A DNA stretch of 64,000 nt, taken from assembly GCF_020911865.1 (NCBI RefSeq), contig NZ_CP087131.1, forward strand, positions 2,666,001 through 2,730,000. The letters are read 5' to 3'. A program made the translations under genes and the position numbers. Below the pieces are notes generated by a model that did no database searches, was not told the origin of the DNA, and saw only the letters and a list, made by a program, of their open reading frames with translations. The DNA comes from Chryseobacterium sp. C-71 (lineage in GTDB: Bacteria; Bacteroidota; Bacteroidia; Flavobacteriales; Weeksellaceae). Below are positions 1-9,464 of this stretch, piece by piece. How positions within the stretch are numbered: the stretch's first letter is position 1; the number at the start of each line of letters is the position of its first letter.

Positions 1-258
1 TGTTCTTTGTATGGCTAATCTTGGCTTTATAAACGTATTTCCAGTGATAATACCTCCTGTAAGTGGTAGATAACTGGGAAGTTGCGATGAAGGTACTTTT
101 CCATTGACCAAATCAGCTTTTCTGTTGAGGTGGTTTTCTACACTTTCAGGAAATTCCCGGTTGTTATGCCAATAATCTTCCATGTAATTCCAAAACCATG
201 TGGATGTGGTGATGTCTTTTTTATTAAAATCAGAATCAAATTTTTCCTTTTTTTCCAT
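1..258 (-). CDS. Tail-fibre-like protein, N-terminal 86 codons (runs off left edge)
   Basis: The reading frame opens at an ATG at 258 and stays open to the window edge. The visible N-terminus is hydrophilic and aromatic (residues 1-50) and then reads SYLPLTGGIITGN (about residues 63-75). That LPLTGG-x-x-TG pattern is typical of phage and phage-like tail-fibre shafts, where it starts a trimeric beta-structured repeat. This is recognition of a motif, not of a named family. The gene is transcribed leftward like the fibre operon at 939-22,356 and has its own copy of the shared promoter at 521-554, which gives a leader of about 260 bases. It is probably a receptor-binding or fibre protein of the same apparatus. 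The C-terminus and true length are unknown. Confidence 0.75.
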   Translation of the reverse strand, partial: MEKKEKFDSDFNKKDITTSTWFWNYMEDYWHNNREFPESVENHLNRKADLVNGKVPSSQLPSYLPLTGGIITGNTFIKPRLAIQRT

Positions 259-514
259 ATTTTATTTTGTTAAGATTTTTAAGATTAAAATTTTGAAGCC
301 TCTTTTTATTAGAGCTCACTTCAGGTTTTTCAGCCTTGTTTTTTAGGGTGGTTTCTGGCGAAAGATATCCACCTTAGACTCTAATAGGGAAGTTCATGAT
401 ATTGTGTTTTTACTGTTTGGTTTTTGAACATACTTTTAGCTGTCCAACATTTTGTGAATGGTGAATTCAAAGGCTTTTACGAAAATTTAAATGATAGTTT
501 TCTGTGTTTTTATG
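259..514 (-). other. Long 5' leader of the left-edge fibre gene
   Basis: There is no convincing gene here. The stretch 426-471 resembles 24,942-24,986, the leader of the acidic-peptide gene, and lies at the same distance (about 50 bases) downstream of its -7 box. At 397, close to where the acidic peptide starts in the other copy, there is an ATG followed by only six codons and a stop. It may be the remnant of another small gene or a leader peptide. The rest (259-390) shows nothing I can name. Confidence 0.5.
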
Positions 515-520
515 ATACTC

Positions 521-558
521 TAAAGGTAGGAACAGGACATGACAGAGCTTGACGTATT
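521..558 (-). promoter_or_regulatory. Shared-regulon promoter P2 (fibre gene)
   Basis: Read on the minus strand: CGTCAAGCTCTG (554-543), 14 bases, then TACCTTTA (528-521), a near match to the Bacteroidota -7 box TAnnTTTG. The element and spacing match those at 751-784, 22,610-22,643, 25,035-25,068, 26,205-26,238 and 26,788-26,821. It drives the left-edge fibre gene. Confidence 0.7.
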
Positions 559-569
559 AAAAAAAGATT

Positions 570-694
570 TTAAAAGATACCTTTTTCTAAAATGTCATTT
601 TCAAAAACCTTCCCTGAAGAAATTTGCAATGTCAGAGAGGTGATTTTCGTGATCAAGTTTTGCGTTTTTTCAGAATTGTTATTGGGTTTTCCAT
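570..694 (-). pseudogene. Frameshifted copy of the small acidic peptide gene
   Basis: Starting at an ATG at 694, the minus strand reads MENPITIL and soon stops. In another frame it then continues as ANFFREGF and, after one extra T, as ENDILEKGIF followed by a stop at 570. The intact gene at 24,740-24,910 ends ENFFREDFENDILEEDIF, so this is a decayed paralogue with at least one frameshift and a premature stop. It sits between two copies of the shared promoter (P1 upstream, P2 directly downstream). It is too short and broken to give a functional product. The homology is seen by eye over the last 20 or so codons and is weaker toward the start. Confidence 0.7.
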
Positions 695-750
695 AAGATT
701 GTGTTTTTATTGATGAGGTTATTTTTTAATCTTTTTCTCTCTTTATGTTT

Positions 751-784
751 CAAATATAGCAGACAAAAGCGTCAAAACTTGACG
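751..784 (-). promoter_or_regulatory. Shared-regulon promoter P1
   Basis: Minus strand: CGTCAAGTTTTG (784-773), 14 bases, TATATTTG (758-751). The upstream element forms a 15-bp dyad, CGTCAA-3-TTGACG, at 770-784. It is placed to transcribe the broken small gene at 570-694 and possibly reads on into the fibre gene. Confidence 0.75.
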
Positions 785-894
785 TATTTATAATTGATAA
801 TAATTTTTTTAACTGGTTTAAAAATAAAATATTGTACAAAAAACTTATGGAAACGAGGAGCTTTGTATTTGATTTAGTGTTCAGGAAAAAGAAA

Positions 895-918
895 GAGGCT
901 GTCCGGAAAGACAGCCTC
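895..918 (-). terminator. Terminator of the toxin/fibre operon
   Basis: A 9-bp stem, GAGGCTGTC/GACAGCCTC, with a 6-base loop. T-rich tracts follow on both strands. It sits 20 bases after the stop of the last operon gene (939-1,646). Confidence 0.8.
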
Positions 919-938
919 TTTTGTTTAAAAAGAATTTA

Positions 939-1646
939 TTATAACTGAGTTTGGCTGCTCACTAGGATCTGTACATCACTACTTGTGATAAGACCTCCGT
1001 TGCCAACGCGCATAGAATCTAACTTAAAGCTTGAAAAATAGATACTGGGTAATTTAAACCAGAGATAAACGTGAGAGTCTGAGCCGACATATTGTCCCGC
1101 TGTAATCGCTGTAGAGTTTAAAATTCCTGTTTTATTATTAGTAATATTTGATATTTCTGCATAACAATATCCTACCCAGGTGACATCAATGATATCAGCA
1201 GCCCCATACGCATACCCTGAAGCCTTGATATGATACATTGCACGGTCTGTTGTGACTCTGTAAGGAAGTTTGATGTGAAAAATATCTGTTGCACTATGAT
1301 TTGCTGTGAAATATTTGGCAATCCCTTCCCTTGTACTTCCTACATCGGTAGGCCCTTCAAGATCTAATGTAACGTTTCCGGTTTGCCCATTGACGCTCTG
1401 CACCAAACTATTGGGAATCCCCATATTGTTTCGGATATCCTGAAGAGAGATTTGTGCAACAACAGCATTATCCATCCCTCTCAATCTTAGGTAGCCGTTT
1501 TCTGTATTGATGTTATCAGTGATTCTGGCAAGCTGAGGACCGTCGAGATGCGCATAACTTTCTAAAAAGTCTGCAAACTGGCTTTGTGTAGGTCTTTTTC
1601 CGGCTTTGAAGTATTCTTTTAATTCTGTGATTAATCTTTTTGGCAT
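939..1646 (-). CDS. Fibre-like protein sharing the N-terminal module of its upstream neighbour
   Basis: A 235-aa protein and last gene of the leftward operon. Residues 1-36 (MPKRLITELKEYF, then KAGKRPT, SQF, SYAHLD) are nearly the same as the start of the 518-aa protein just upstream, so the two share a docking or trimerisation module. Residues of about 80-100 (VNGQTGNVTL) resemble the short linker repeats of phage fibres. The rest looks beta-rich and has no recognised enzymatic motif. Its ATG overlaps the upstream stop by one base (TAATG), which suggests translational coupling. I infer a structural or adhesive tip protein of the apparatus. The exact function is unknown. Confidence 0.7.
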   Translation of the reverse strand: MPKRLITELKEYFKAGKRPTQSQFADFLESYAHLDGPQLARITDNINTENGYLRLRGMDNAVVAQISLQDIRNNMGIPNSLVQSVNGQTGNVTLDLEGPTDVGSTREGIAKYFTANHSATDIFHIKLPYRVTTDRAMYHIKASGYAYGAADIIDVTWVGYCYAEISNITNNKTGILNSTAITAGQYVGSDSHVYLWFKLPSIYFSSFKLDSMRVGNGGLITSSDVQILVSSQTQL

Positions 1647-3202
1647 TACTGTTTATTTATTTGTGATTTTAATTGCTCAATTTCTTTATTTTGGGAAATT
1701 GCATATAGGGTGAGCTCTTCTATTTTCTGAAGTAATTTCATCTGGAAATCTCCCAATGTTACTCCATCTTGAGTCATTTTTTCTCCTGAAGGAATTTCTG
1801 GTAAGTGTTTGTTTTCTTTGATAAATGCTTCAAGCTCATTCAAATTCATCATCGAATAATCTTCTCTGATCGACGAATGATTGTCGTAGTATTTCTGAAA
1901 AACATAATCTGCCGGAACGTTCATATCAACGATAACATCTTCGGCATGAATCTTTCCTTTCACAGTCAGTTTATGGTCGGGATTTTGGGTTCCGATTCCT
2001 ACGTTTCCTCCTTTAGGATTAAGTAACAGATTATAAAATGCATTAGAGTTGTTCAAATCTTGTGGCTGAATCCATCCGTATGATGGCTGCACATTCATTC
2101 CAAAATCCATTACTTCTCCATTGCCTGTGCCATTTGATTGTACTCGTAATAAAGCACTTGAGTTTTGTCCGTTTGTCGGAGCACCTTCATTTAAACCCTG
2201 ATTTCCTACTATAGATAATTTTTGACTTGGATTAGAGGTGCCAACTCCAACATTTCCATTAGGTTTTATGCTCATCTGGATTTTGTTGCTCGTGATGAAA
2301 TTGATAGCTCCATGACCTATATTACCATAATTATCATTTTGAATATTAAAGTCAAAATGACTTCCATATCTGAAACCATTTGAACTATATCCTGAATTCA
2401 ATTCGAGATTTACGCTGTTATGATATGAAAGACGGATAATATTACTTCCTCCTGTTTCTCCATTACTTACAAATTTGGCGGTCACAAGGTTTTGATTGCT
2501 CGAATTCTGTTTAAAAACATGCAATTGTACTTCTGGTGTTCGTGTTCCAATTCCTACATTCCCATTCATGTCGGCTTTTAAAGCAACTTTAGCTGGTGCG
2601 GTTGAAAAAGCACTTCCGGTTAAGATTTCCCATTGATCTGTCATTGGCTGAAGCGGAATAGTGGAACTGTCATTTCCTCTGTTGTCCATTTCATTCCACG
2701 ATAAATTTTTATTAATGGATCTTACCTTGATTACAACAGACATATTACTAGAAGGATCTCCAAGTACTCTTGTTGCCCTTATGCGGAATCTGTATAAGGA
2801 ACCATGAGCATCAATTGTAAAACAATCTCCATTAGCATAACCTACGTAATTGTTTGTATTAATTCTGCCACATTCTCGCCAAATATTAGAGTTTGCGTGT
2901 GAAACCGAGGCGATATGGGTAGCAGCAGAGGCAATATTGCCTCTGGTGTATGCTACTGAAATTTCATAAAAACCGCTTGCTAAGGACATTTCAGGATAAA
3001 ATCCTACAAATTCCACATAATCTCCAACCTGATAGTCGGCAGGAAACTGTAAATTAACAGTATATTCTGAATTATGTAATTCACGGATTCTGGTATCGTC
3101 TAAATGTGCGTAGCTGTCAATAAAATCTTCAAACTGACTTTCTGTAGGCCTTTTTCCGGCCTCGAAATAATTCTTTAGTTCTGATTTTGTTCTTTTTGCC
3201 AT
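1646..3202 (-). CDS. Tail-fibre-like protein with GNVGIGT repeats and C-terminal coiled-coil
   Basis: A 518-aa protein. Residues 1-42 form the module shared with the 235-aa protein. Three copies of a GNVGIGT-type turn followed by hydrophobic strands occur near residues 214, 316 and 399. The C-terminal 120 residues contain YDNHSSIREDYSMMNLNELEAF-type sequence, then HLPEIPSG, and end in a helix with coiled-coil character. This C-terminus is common in Bacteroidota fibre and adhesin proteins and resembles a trimerisation or self-chaperone tail. No signal peptide is present, so export would be by assembly into a particle or by lysis, not by Sec. The gap to the upstream 2,075-aa gene is 19 bases. 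The role as a fibre is inferred from repeat type and context. Confidence 0.75.
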   Translation of the reverse strand: MAKRTKSELKNYFEAGKRPTESQFEDFIDSYAHLDDTRIRELHNSEYTVNLQFPADYQVGDYVEFVGFYPEMSLASGFYEISVAYTRGNIASAATHIASVSHANSNIWRECGRINTNNYVGYANGDCFTIDAHGSLYRFRIRATRVLGDPSSNMSVVIKVRSINKNLSWNEMDNRGNDSSTIPLQPMTDQWEILTGSAFSTAPAKVALKADMNGNVGIGTRTPEVQLHVFKQNSSNQNLVTAKFVSNGETGGSNIIRLSYHNSVNLELNSGYSSNGFRYGSHFDFNIQNDNYGNIGHGAINFITSNKIQMSIKPNGNVGVGTSNPSQKLSIVGNQGLNEGAPTNGQNSSALLRVQSNGTGNGEVMDFGMNVQPSYGWIQPQDLNNSNAFYNLLLNPKGGNVGIGTQNPDHKLTVKGKIHAEDVIVDMNVPADYVFQKYYDNHSSIREDYSMMNLNELEAFIKENKHLPEIPSGEKMTQDGVTLGDFQMKLLQKIEELTLYAISQNKEIEQLKSQINKQ

Positions 3203-3221
3203 GATTTTAAATTTAAAATAG

Positions 3222-6200
3222 TTAAGGTCTGATGATAAATGTTCCCTGAGTGATCATTCCATCAATTCCGTCTGATGAGATACCTCCGATGTCTGACCAG
3301 GTTTCTTCTTTATAAATGGTAAGAATTTTTTCCTGTGTGCTATACATATTGGATGTATTTTGGGAAACGAGCTTGAAATGATGGTATAATATATTTCCAT
3401 CAGCATCTTTAATCTGCATCGGATCCAGATTCATTTTTTCCAACGGTAAGTAGAATTTATTAGCTGTCAAATCAAATGTTTCCTGTACCACCCATTCCTC
3501 GGTGTTGCTTGTTGAATTGGTTTCAAGCAGAGACAAATGCGCTTTAGAAACGTCTTTAGGGTCTGTGTTGATTTTTGCAATTTCCTTCCAGTTTCCTTGG
3601 TTGCTTAATTTGTACAATTGGTATTTCCCTTTATAACAAACCTGATCCCAAGATAAGATCACCCAATTGATAGTATCCGAATCTACAGCTACCGGCTCAG
3701 AGTGATATTTTAGTTCAGGAGTTGGCGGATTATAGTTTTCTATCAGTGTACTTACCACAACCTTTGAAGGCATCGACGGAGCTTCTTCTACAACTACTTT
3801 TGTCGCAGGAGGTGATACATCATAATCAGTCGTAGAATATTCTACTTTTCTGGTAACAACGATTCGATAGAAGAGGAGGTCGCCATAAGGTTTGTCTTCC
3901 AGATCTTCAAACTCGTCATATAAAACCCAGGTTCCGTTTCCTTCATCTGTTTGTACATCGGAAATATCAACAGTTTTAACATGATTCATACTTAAAATGG
4001 AATCAGCATCCAATTTATTGGTCGCTCTGTAAAGCGAAACTTTGGTAACCTGCTGTACTTCAGGATAAGGATTGACTTCCACCTTCACTTTAGCAGTAAT
4101 TCCCAATGTTGCGTTATCTACCACAGGTAAAAGGCTCATGATCTTTGGTGGTTCTGCCGGATGAGTATTGACCAGTTTAATTGGCCCTGCGAACTCACTG
4201 AATTCTCCCATCTGCATCTGGTTTCCAAGTTCTCTTACTCCATAGAAATAGAAGTTGTCTGAAGCTCCGTCAAGGGTAAAATCCGTAAACAATGTTGTGT
4301 GAGGAGTCTGACTGTATATTGCAGCCATCGGAGCCATATCAAAATCTGCGTGTGTAGGAGGTAACAAATAACCATTTGTATCTCTGATGTTTTGCTTTTT
4401 GTTTTTAGGTCGGTGTCCCGTAACCGTTGAAACGTTTAGAGGCTTAATGTGCTGGTAGATCACCGGAACTTCCGTAAGCGGTAAGAAGCAATTTGATAAT
4501 CTTTCTTTGACAAAACTTCCGAAGTTTAAAGAACCGGAAACATTTGGGACAGCTTTGATTACAAGCTCATTGAATTTAATATTTCCTCTATCAGCAATAG
4601 TCAATGGTTGACTGTAATTTAGATTACTAGGTGAAAGCTCATAATAGGTATTATGCTCTTCAATAAATTCATTGATAACACTGAATAAATGTGCGCTGTC
4701 CGGAAGTGGTAATGCATACGGTGTATCTGATGTTAACGGAAAGCCAAGAAATTCTGGTGAATTTAAAATAAATTCAAAATCTACGAAGTTCATCCATCGG
4801 TCATTGAAGTATTCTTCTTCATTTCCTCCTAGTTCATTAAGGGCAGCCTTAATTTCCAAAATAGTTTCAGGTTCATATAGCGATGCCAAAAGCAAACTGT
4901 TATTCGCTCTGAAAAACTGTACAGAATAAGGTTTATGAATGTATTCAGTTAAAATGCTATAGGTCGATTTACCGAATTTATCAGGTCTTGTTGCATATTT
5001 CGATCCTGTAGGCTTTTTAGGCTGTTCCGGTTTGATGATTCTCTGAGCAAACATCACAGTCGGAACACTAAATTTAGACTTATATTTATTTCCCTGCGGA
5101 TCAAAATTATTATTGTCCACACTCTTGAATCCGAAGATAGAATATCTTACATCTTCTCCTACAGGTGGTAAAACGACGTCCTCAGTAAAGCCACTTGGTT
5201 CATTTTTATGCAGATACACTTTGTAAGAAGGATAATAATTTACCTTAGTTTTTAGAAGAGAAATATATGGGTCTGTAAGGCTTGCAGGAAATAATCCTGT
5301 TCCGGTATCTAGAATAGGTTCAAAGTTTACGTCTTCACGGATGGTGAAATTTTCGTCATAGAAATATACTACCAAATCATCCGTCGTACTTCCTATATTT
5401 TCGGTTCGTACTACCTTAAAAATAGATCTTGAATCAATCGGGTTTCCACCATTATAATTTCCTACTGTGAAAAGCCTCACAATCCCATTAAACCATTCTA
5501 CAGAATGTGAATTGTTAGAAAACTGTGGATGCTGTGCCATTTTGAAGCCTCGGAATGTTATTTTGTAAACTCCTTGGTGTACTTTAGGATAATTATCTGG
5601 AAAATCAATGACAGTTCCCTGACTGTTTTGATATTTCTCAATTTTCTCATAAAACTTCTCTACAAGAGTATTTTTCCAGATTCCTCGGCTTTTTTCCAGA
5701 TATCTTTGCGGAACTCCGCTTGATTGCGGCATATTGATGATCTCTCTGTTGACTGTCCAATCACTGCTTCCAATCTGTACTTTTAGTGAATTAGGATTTT
5801 TTACTCCCCAAGTCGGTGTATTTTGCATATTTTCGGTCACATTGAATAAACCTTCTGTTCCTGGATCAATCACAGGAAGTGTTAAGCTGGATTGGTTAAT
5901 CAAAGGTGTTGTACCTGCAATTATTGCGTCACTTGCAGCTTTTTTAAATACCGTAAATGTAAGACCCAAAGATTCTTCAACGATTTCATGAATGATGTAG
6001 CTGTCAGAATTCATCAGGAATATACCTCCGATAAAATCACTTGCCGTAGTTCCTGCAGGAAATTCTGAGTACAATACCGTCGACGTGCCTGAATTTTGCT
6101 GATTTGGATTTGGGTTAGGGTTTGTATTCGGGTTGGCATTCGGATTCGGATTGGCTCCTGTACTTACCAATGGCAGATCTTTGGTTTTAATAATAGCCAA

Positions 6201-9200
6201 TAGCTGATTGGTAGGGTGCTGAATCACATCATACGCTCTTGCCGAAATGATTTTTGGGGTATAGTTTCTATAGAAAATTTCTACCTCGTCTGCAAACACT
6301 TCCTTATTATCAGGGAAAAGAGAATTCGGATCAGTAATGTATTCAGTATTAGAAATCACCGAATCAAAAGGAATGGAATATCCCACCTGATCCTGATAAA
6401 TATGATAGTCGAATGTAAGTCGGGCCAATGTTTTGTCGGTATCTGCAATGGCGTTCAAGCGTCCCTGCTCGTCTTGAGTCGTAAACGTCAGTGGAAATTC
6501 TTTCTGAATATTAAAAGCCGTAGCTCCTGAAGGAGGCAGCAATTTATTGAAAGGTTTAATTTCGGTTACAATAGACAGCTCGCTCTGGCCGTGTTGCGCT
6601 CTTGAGAACCAGTTGATTCCATATCCTTTGTAGAAATAAGTTCCCGTTTTATCCTGCTTGTGCATATAAAGAGGAGCATACGTATCCGGAATCTGAATCG
6701 GCAAGGTTTCCTGCTTTTCTACCTGCGTACCGACAGTAGAATCGAGATTAAAATACTGGGTGTCATGACAAAGCTCAGGCTTTTTCCAGGTATAATTATC
6801 AGTTTGTCCCGGTTCTACCAATCTGTGTTCCAGACCTGCATAGACGGGTGTGGTAAACTGTGATGCATCATACGGCATTGAGGTTGAGAAAAACGAAGGG
6901 TTGAGCTCATTTTCAGGTACCTGATAATTATAAAGACTGATGTAACGGTATTTCCCATCATGCGAATATCCTTCACTATTGTATAGATTTGAAGAATTCT
7001 GGCTTGCTGGTTCCCTACCTTTTGTCAGCTTCATCAGATCAACGGGTAAGCTCAGTCTTTCAATTTCAGTAGAAACCGGAAGTGACATCGACAACAGTTG
7101 ATATGATTTATCAGAAGTATTCATATCCAGGTTCTTATTCGTGAAATATTCTGCGATATAAATAAATTCCTGATCGAAAGCGTCATTTTTAATATCAAGA
7201 TGTCCTAATCCCAACATTCTTGCAACGTGATAGTCTAATGAGGCAATATTTAGAATATCTAAATTAGAAATCTGCGTCGCACCATCCTGAACAGGATCTG
7301 TAGATATATTTACAAATGGGTCTGAATCGGTGGGAGCGAAATTAAAATTAATGGTTTCGTATGCTTTAGGATTTGGCTGTGCATCACTCAACGAAAGATA
7401 GTTTGTTACAACAGTTTGAATATCTTTATCTAACGGTCCTGTAGAAGGATGTTCCCATTTTGTTTTATAATTTTCTGTGTTGACATAAGCGTTGTCGTTA
7501 TATCTTAGCCATTTACCATGTACCGGATTGGTTTCAGGAAGAGGATCAAGTCGTTTATGAGAAGTTTCTGTATCGGTTGTTAATGCAAAATTTCCGATGT
7601 GCTTCCAAGCCTGCTCTTCGTTTCTTGCGATAATGAAATCTGAATAAAATTCAAAATCAATAGATGAAACAAAAGAGTTTCCGGCTCTGAACCGTATTGT
7701 TTTTCCGTTTTCGGCAGTGAAATGATTTTGAACAACATCATAGCCATATTTTTGTTTTCTATACGTAAGAGATTGCTGTGAAGCACTGTTTACATCACTT
7801 ACAGAAAGCCCTTCCAGATCTAAAACAGACTGAGAATCTACGTTTTCAATTCTAACTTCTGATGCAAAAAACAGGTCTGTCTTACATAGCACTTCGATAA
7901 TTTCGTTACCATAACTTTCAATAAATTTTAACGGTTCTGTAAGAGGGTTAACATGTTGTCTTACATGGTTGTAAACGTTTTTGTTTTTGAAATAAACGTA
8001 GAAAATCCTTTGGTCATTATTAAATTTATACACCCAAAGTTTCTGAGAATCATCAACTAGTTGTGGTGGTTCGCTGAAGTTAAGATTGAATATAGATTTT
8101 GTATACGGTGCTCTGTAAATTTTTACAAAGTCGTTTGGTTTGTTATAGTTAACATTGGTTGTAGCCAAATTACCTTTCGGCAAATGGTTTTCACCCAACT
8201 TACCACCTAAACTCCATCTCAGATGAATCCCTTTTGTACTGTCTTCACCTTTTGATCCTGCAGCCTGCAGATAGAAATTTGGGGTCTGAAGTCCTGAAAA
8301 ATCATTAAAATCGATCACATTTCCTACTTCACATACATCTGAAAGCTCATAAGGCAAATCATTAATATCAAATACATGCTGGTGATAGTCAAAATCCTGA
8401 CCTTCATAACCATAATTCACTTGGTTTGATTGGAATTCAATAAAAATAGGTCTGAAGAACTCCTCTGGAACTGTTTTACAAGTATTAAAATCAGCAGAAA
8501 CAAAACCGGAATGGTTGGTAGACTCATGAAGCCCATGAAATACAGGAGAATTATTTGAAACTTGATCAATTGTAAGTTGTTCTATATTAATTCTTTTTAC
8601 CCATTCATGCGTATAATTATAGTCTGAATGTACAATCTCATTTTTATCAGTGTAAGCATAGAAATAATCATCTCCCAGAGCGTAACGAGTGTTTTTTCCT
8701 CTAAATTGCTGATAATAAACTCCATAACCCTCTTGAGGTTTTAAAAAACAAGGAAAATCATTAGCCACTCCCGAAATCAATATAGTTCCGTCCGCATCCC
8801 GGCAATAAACTCCGTCTAAAACAACAGGTGTGCCGTCATACCAGGAGGTAAACTTGGCTTCTATCGATCCGAATCCCACCTGAGTGGTGATGAAGACTCC
8901 TTGTTCGCTATCTTTAACGATTTCTACTCCTGATAAATAAATCATTTCTCCATAAGTCGCCAGACCTGTGATTTTTAAATCTCTTTTTCCCTGGCTGTTC
9001 AAAATAATATGCTGAAACATAAGCTCACCTTTTTCTGAGATGAACATAACGCCACTTTCATTTAATCTGGCATTGTGAAATGCAAAATGAAAGTACTGAT
9101 CATAGAAATTCGCTAAGAAAATATTTTCTTTCACGGAGATATCGTGAAAACTTTTATGCCAAAGAACGCTTCCGGATTCTGTCATTCGAAGCAGAAACGG

Positions 9201-9449
9201 GGATTCCCCGTTTTCTACTCCTAAAATGATATAACCTTCCTGAAAACTCATTACTTTTCTGAACTCAACATTGGCATCTGTTGTATAGATCTTGCTCCAC
9301 ACCTGATTTCCGTATTCGTCCACCACATTCACCAATCCGGAACCATTTTGATTACCGACATGGATGATGCTTTCATTTACAGAGCTTTTACAAGAATTAT
9401 TAATAATAGCTTCTGAATTGTTATAATTATGATATTTAAAAAAACTCAT
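3222..9449 (-). CDS. Giant beta-rich protein of the apparatus (2,075 aa)
   Basis: I do not recognise the family. The first 300 or so residues contain repeated short strands of the type GNQVWSKIY and GSVLWHKSF, suggestive of a beta-propeller. The middle is beta-rich with many aromatic residues. An Asn-Pro tandem stretch (about residues 1,096-1,116) looks like a flexible hinge. The last 300 residues contain segments resembling fibronectin-type-III repeats (KVSLYRATN, YQLYKLSNQGNW). There is no signal peptide and there are no clear membrane helices. It follows the 2,285-aa gene by 15 bases and precedes the fibre genes by 19 bases, so all four are probably one transcript. A structural or host-recognition role is inferred from size, repeats and neighbours only. 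Confidence 0.7.
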   Translation of the reverse strand: MSFFKYHNYNNSEAIINNSCKSSVNESIIHVGNQNGSGLVNVVDEYGNQVWSKIYTTDANVEFRKVMSFQEGYIILGVENGESPFLLRMTESGSVLWHKSFHDISVKENIFLANFYDQYFHFAFHNARLNESGVMFISEKGELMFQHIILNSQGKRDLKITGLATYGEMIYLSGVEIVKDSEQGVFITTQVGFGSIEAKFTSWYDGTPVVLDGVYCRDADGTILISGVANDFPCFLKPQEGYGVYYQQFRGKNTRYALGDDYFYAYTDKNEIVHSDYNYTHEWVKRINIEQLTIDQVSNNSPVFHGLHESTNHSGFVSADFNTCKTVPEEFFRPIFIEFQSNQVNYGYEGQDFDYHQHVFDINDLPYELSDVCEVGNVIDFNDFSGLQTPNFYLQAAGSKGEDSTKGIHLRWSLGGKLGENHLPKGNLATTNVNYNKPNDFVKIYRAPYTKSIFNLNFSEPPQLVDDSQKLWVYKFNNDQRIFYVYFKNKNVYNHVRQHVNPLTEPLKFIESYGNEIIEVLCKTDLFFASEVRIENVDSQSVLDLEGLSVSDVNSASQQSLTYRKQKYGYDVVQNHFTAENGKTIRFRAGNSFVSSIDFEFYSDFIIARNEEQAWKHIGNFALTTDTETSHKRLDPLPETNPVHGKWLRYNDNAYVNTENYKTKWEHPSTGPLDKDIQTVVTNYLSLSDAQPNPKAYETINFNFAPTDSDPFVNISTDPVQDGATQISNLDILNIASLDYHVARMLGLGHLDIKNDAFDQEFIYIAEYFTNKNLDMNTSDKSYQLLSMSLPVSTEIERLSLPVDLMKLTKGREPASQNSSNLYNSEGYSHDGKYRYISLYNYQVPENELNPSFFSTSMPYDASQFTTPVYAGLEHRLVEPGQTDNYTWKKPELCHDTQYFNLDSTVGTQVEKQETLPIQIPDTYAPLYMHKQDKTGTYFYKGYGINWFSRAQHGQSELSIVTEIKPFNKLLPPSGATAFNIQKEFPLTFTTQDEQGRLNAIADTDKTLARLTFDYHIYQDQVGYSIPFDSVISNTEYITDPNSLFPDNKEVFADEVEIFYRNYTPKIISARAYDVIQHPTNQLLAIIKTKDLPLVSTGANPNPNANPNTNPNPNPNQQNSGTSTVLYSEFPAGTTASDFIGGIFLMNSDSYIIHEIVEESLGLTFTVFKKAASDAIIAGTTPLINQSSLTLPVIDPGTEGLFNVTENMQNTPTWGVKNPNSLKVQIGSSDWTVNREIINMPQSSGVPQRYLEKSRGIWKNTLVEKFYEKIEKYQNSQGTVIDFPDNYPKVHQGVYKITFRGFKMAQHPQFSNNSHSVEWFNGIVRLFTVGNYNGGNPIDSRSIFKVVRTENIGSTTDDLVVYFYDENFTIREDVNFEPILDTGTGLFPASLTDPYISLLKTKVNYYPSYKVYLHKNEPSGFTEDVVLPPVGEDVRYSIFGFKSVDNNNFDPQGNKYKSKFSVPTVMFAQRIIKPEQPKKPTGSKYATRPDKFGKSTYSILTEYIHKPYSVQFFRANNSLLLASLYEPETILEIKAALNELGGNEEEYFNDRWMNFVDFEFILNSPEFLGFPLTSDTPYALPLPDSAHLFSVINEFIEEHNTYYELSPSNLNYSQPLTIADRGNIKFNELVIKAVPNVSGSLNFGSFVKERLSNCFLPLTEVPVIYQHIKPLNVSTVTGHRPKNKKQNIRDTNGYLLPPTHADFDMAPMAAIYSQTPHTTLFTDFTLDGASDNFYFYGVRELGNQMQMGEFSEFAGPIKLVNTHPAEPPKIMSLLPVVDNATLGITAKVKVEVNPYPEVQQVTKVSLYRATNKLDADSILSMNHVKTVDISDVQTDEGNGTWVLYDEFEDLEDKPYGDLLFYRIVVTRKVEYSTTDYDVSPPATKVVVEEAPSMPSKVVVSTLIENYNPPTPELKYHSEPVAVDSDTINWVILSWDQVCYKGKYQLYKLSNQGNWKEIAKINTDPKDVSKAHLSLLETNSTSNTEEWVVQETFDLTANKFYLPLEKMNLDPMQIKDADGNILYHHFKLVSQNTSNMYSTQEKILTIYKEETWSDIGGISSDGIDGMITQGTFIIRP

Positions 9450-9464
9450 TTTAGATTTGGTTGT

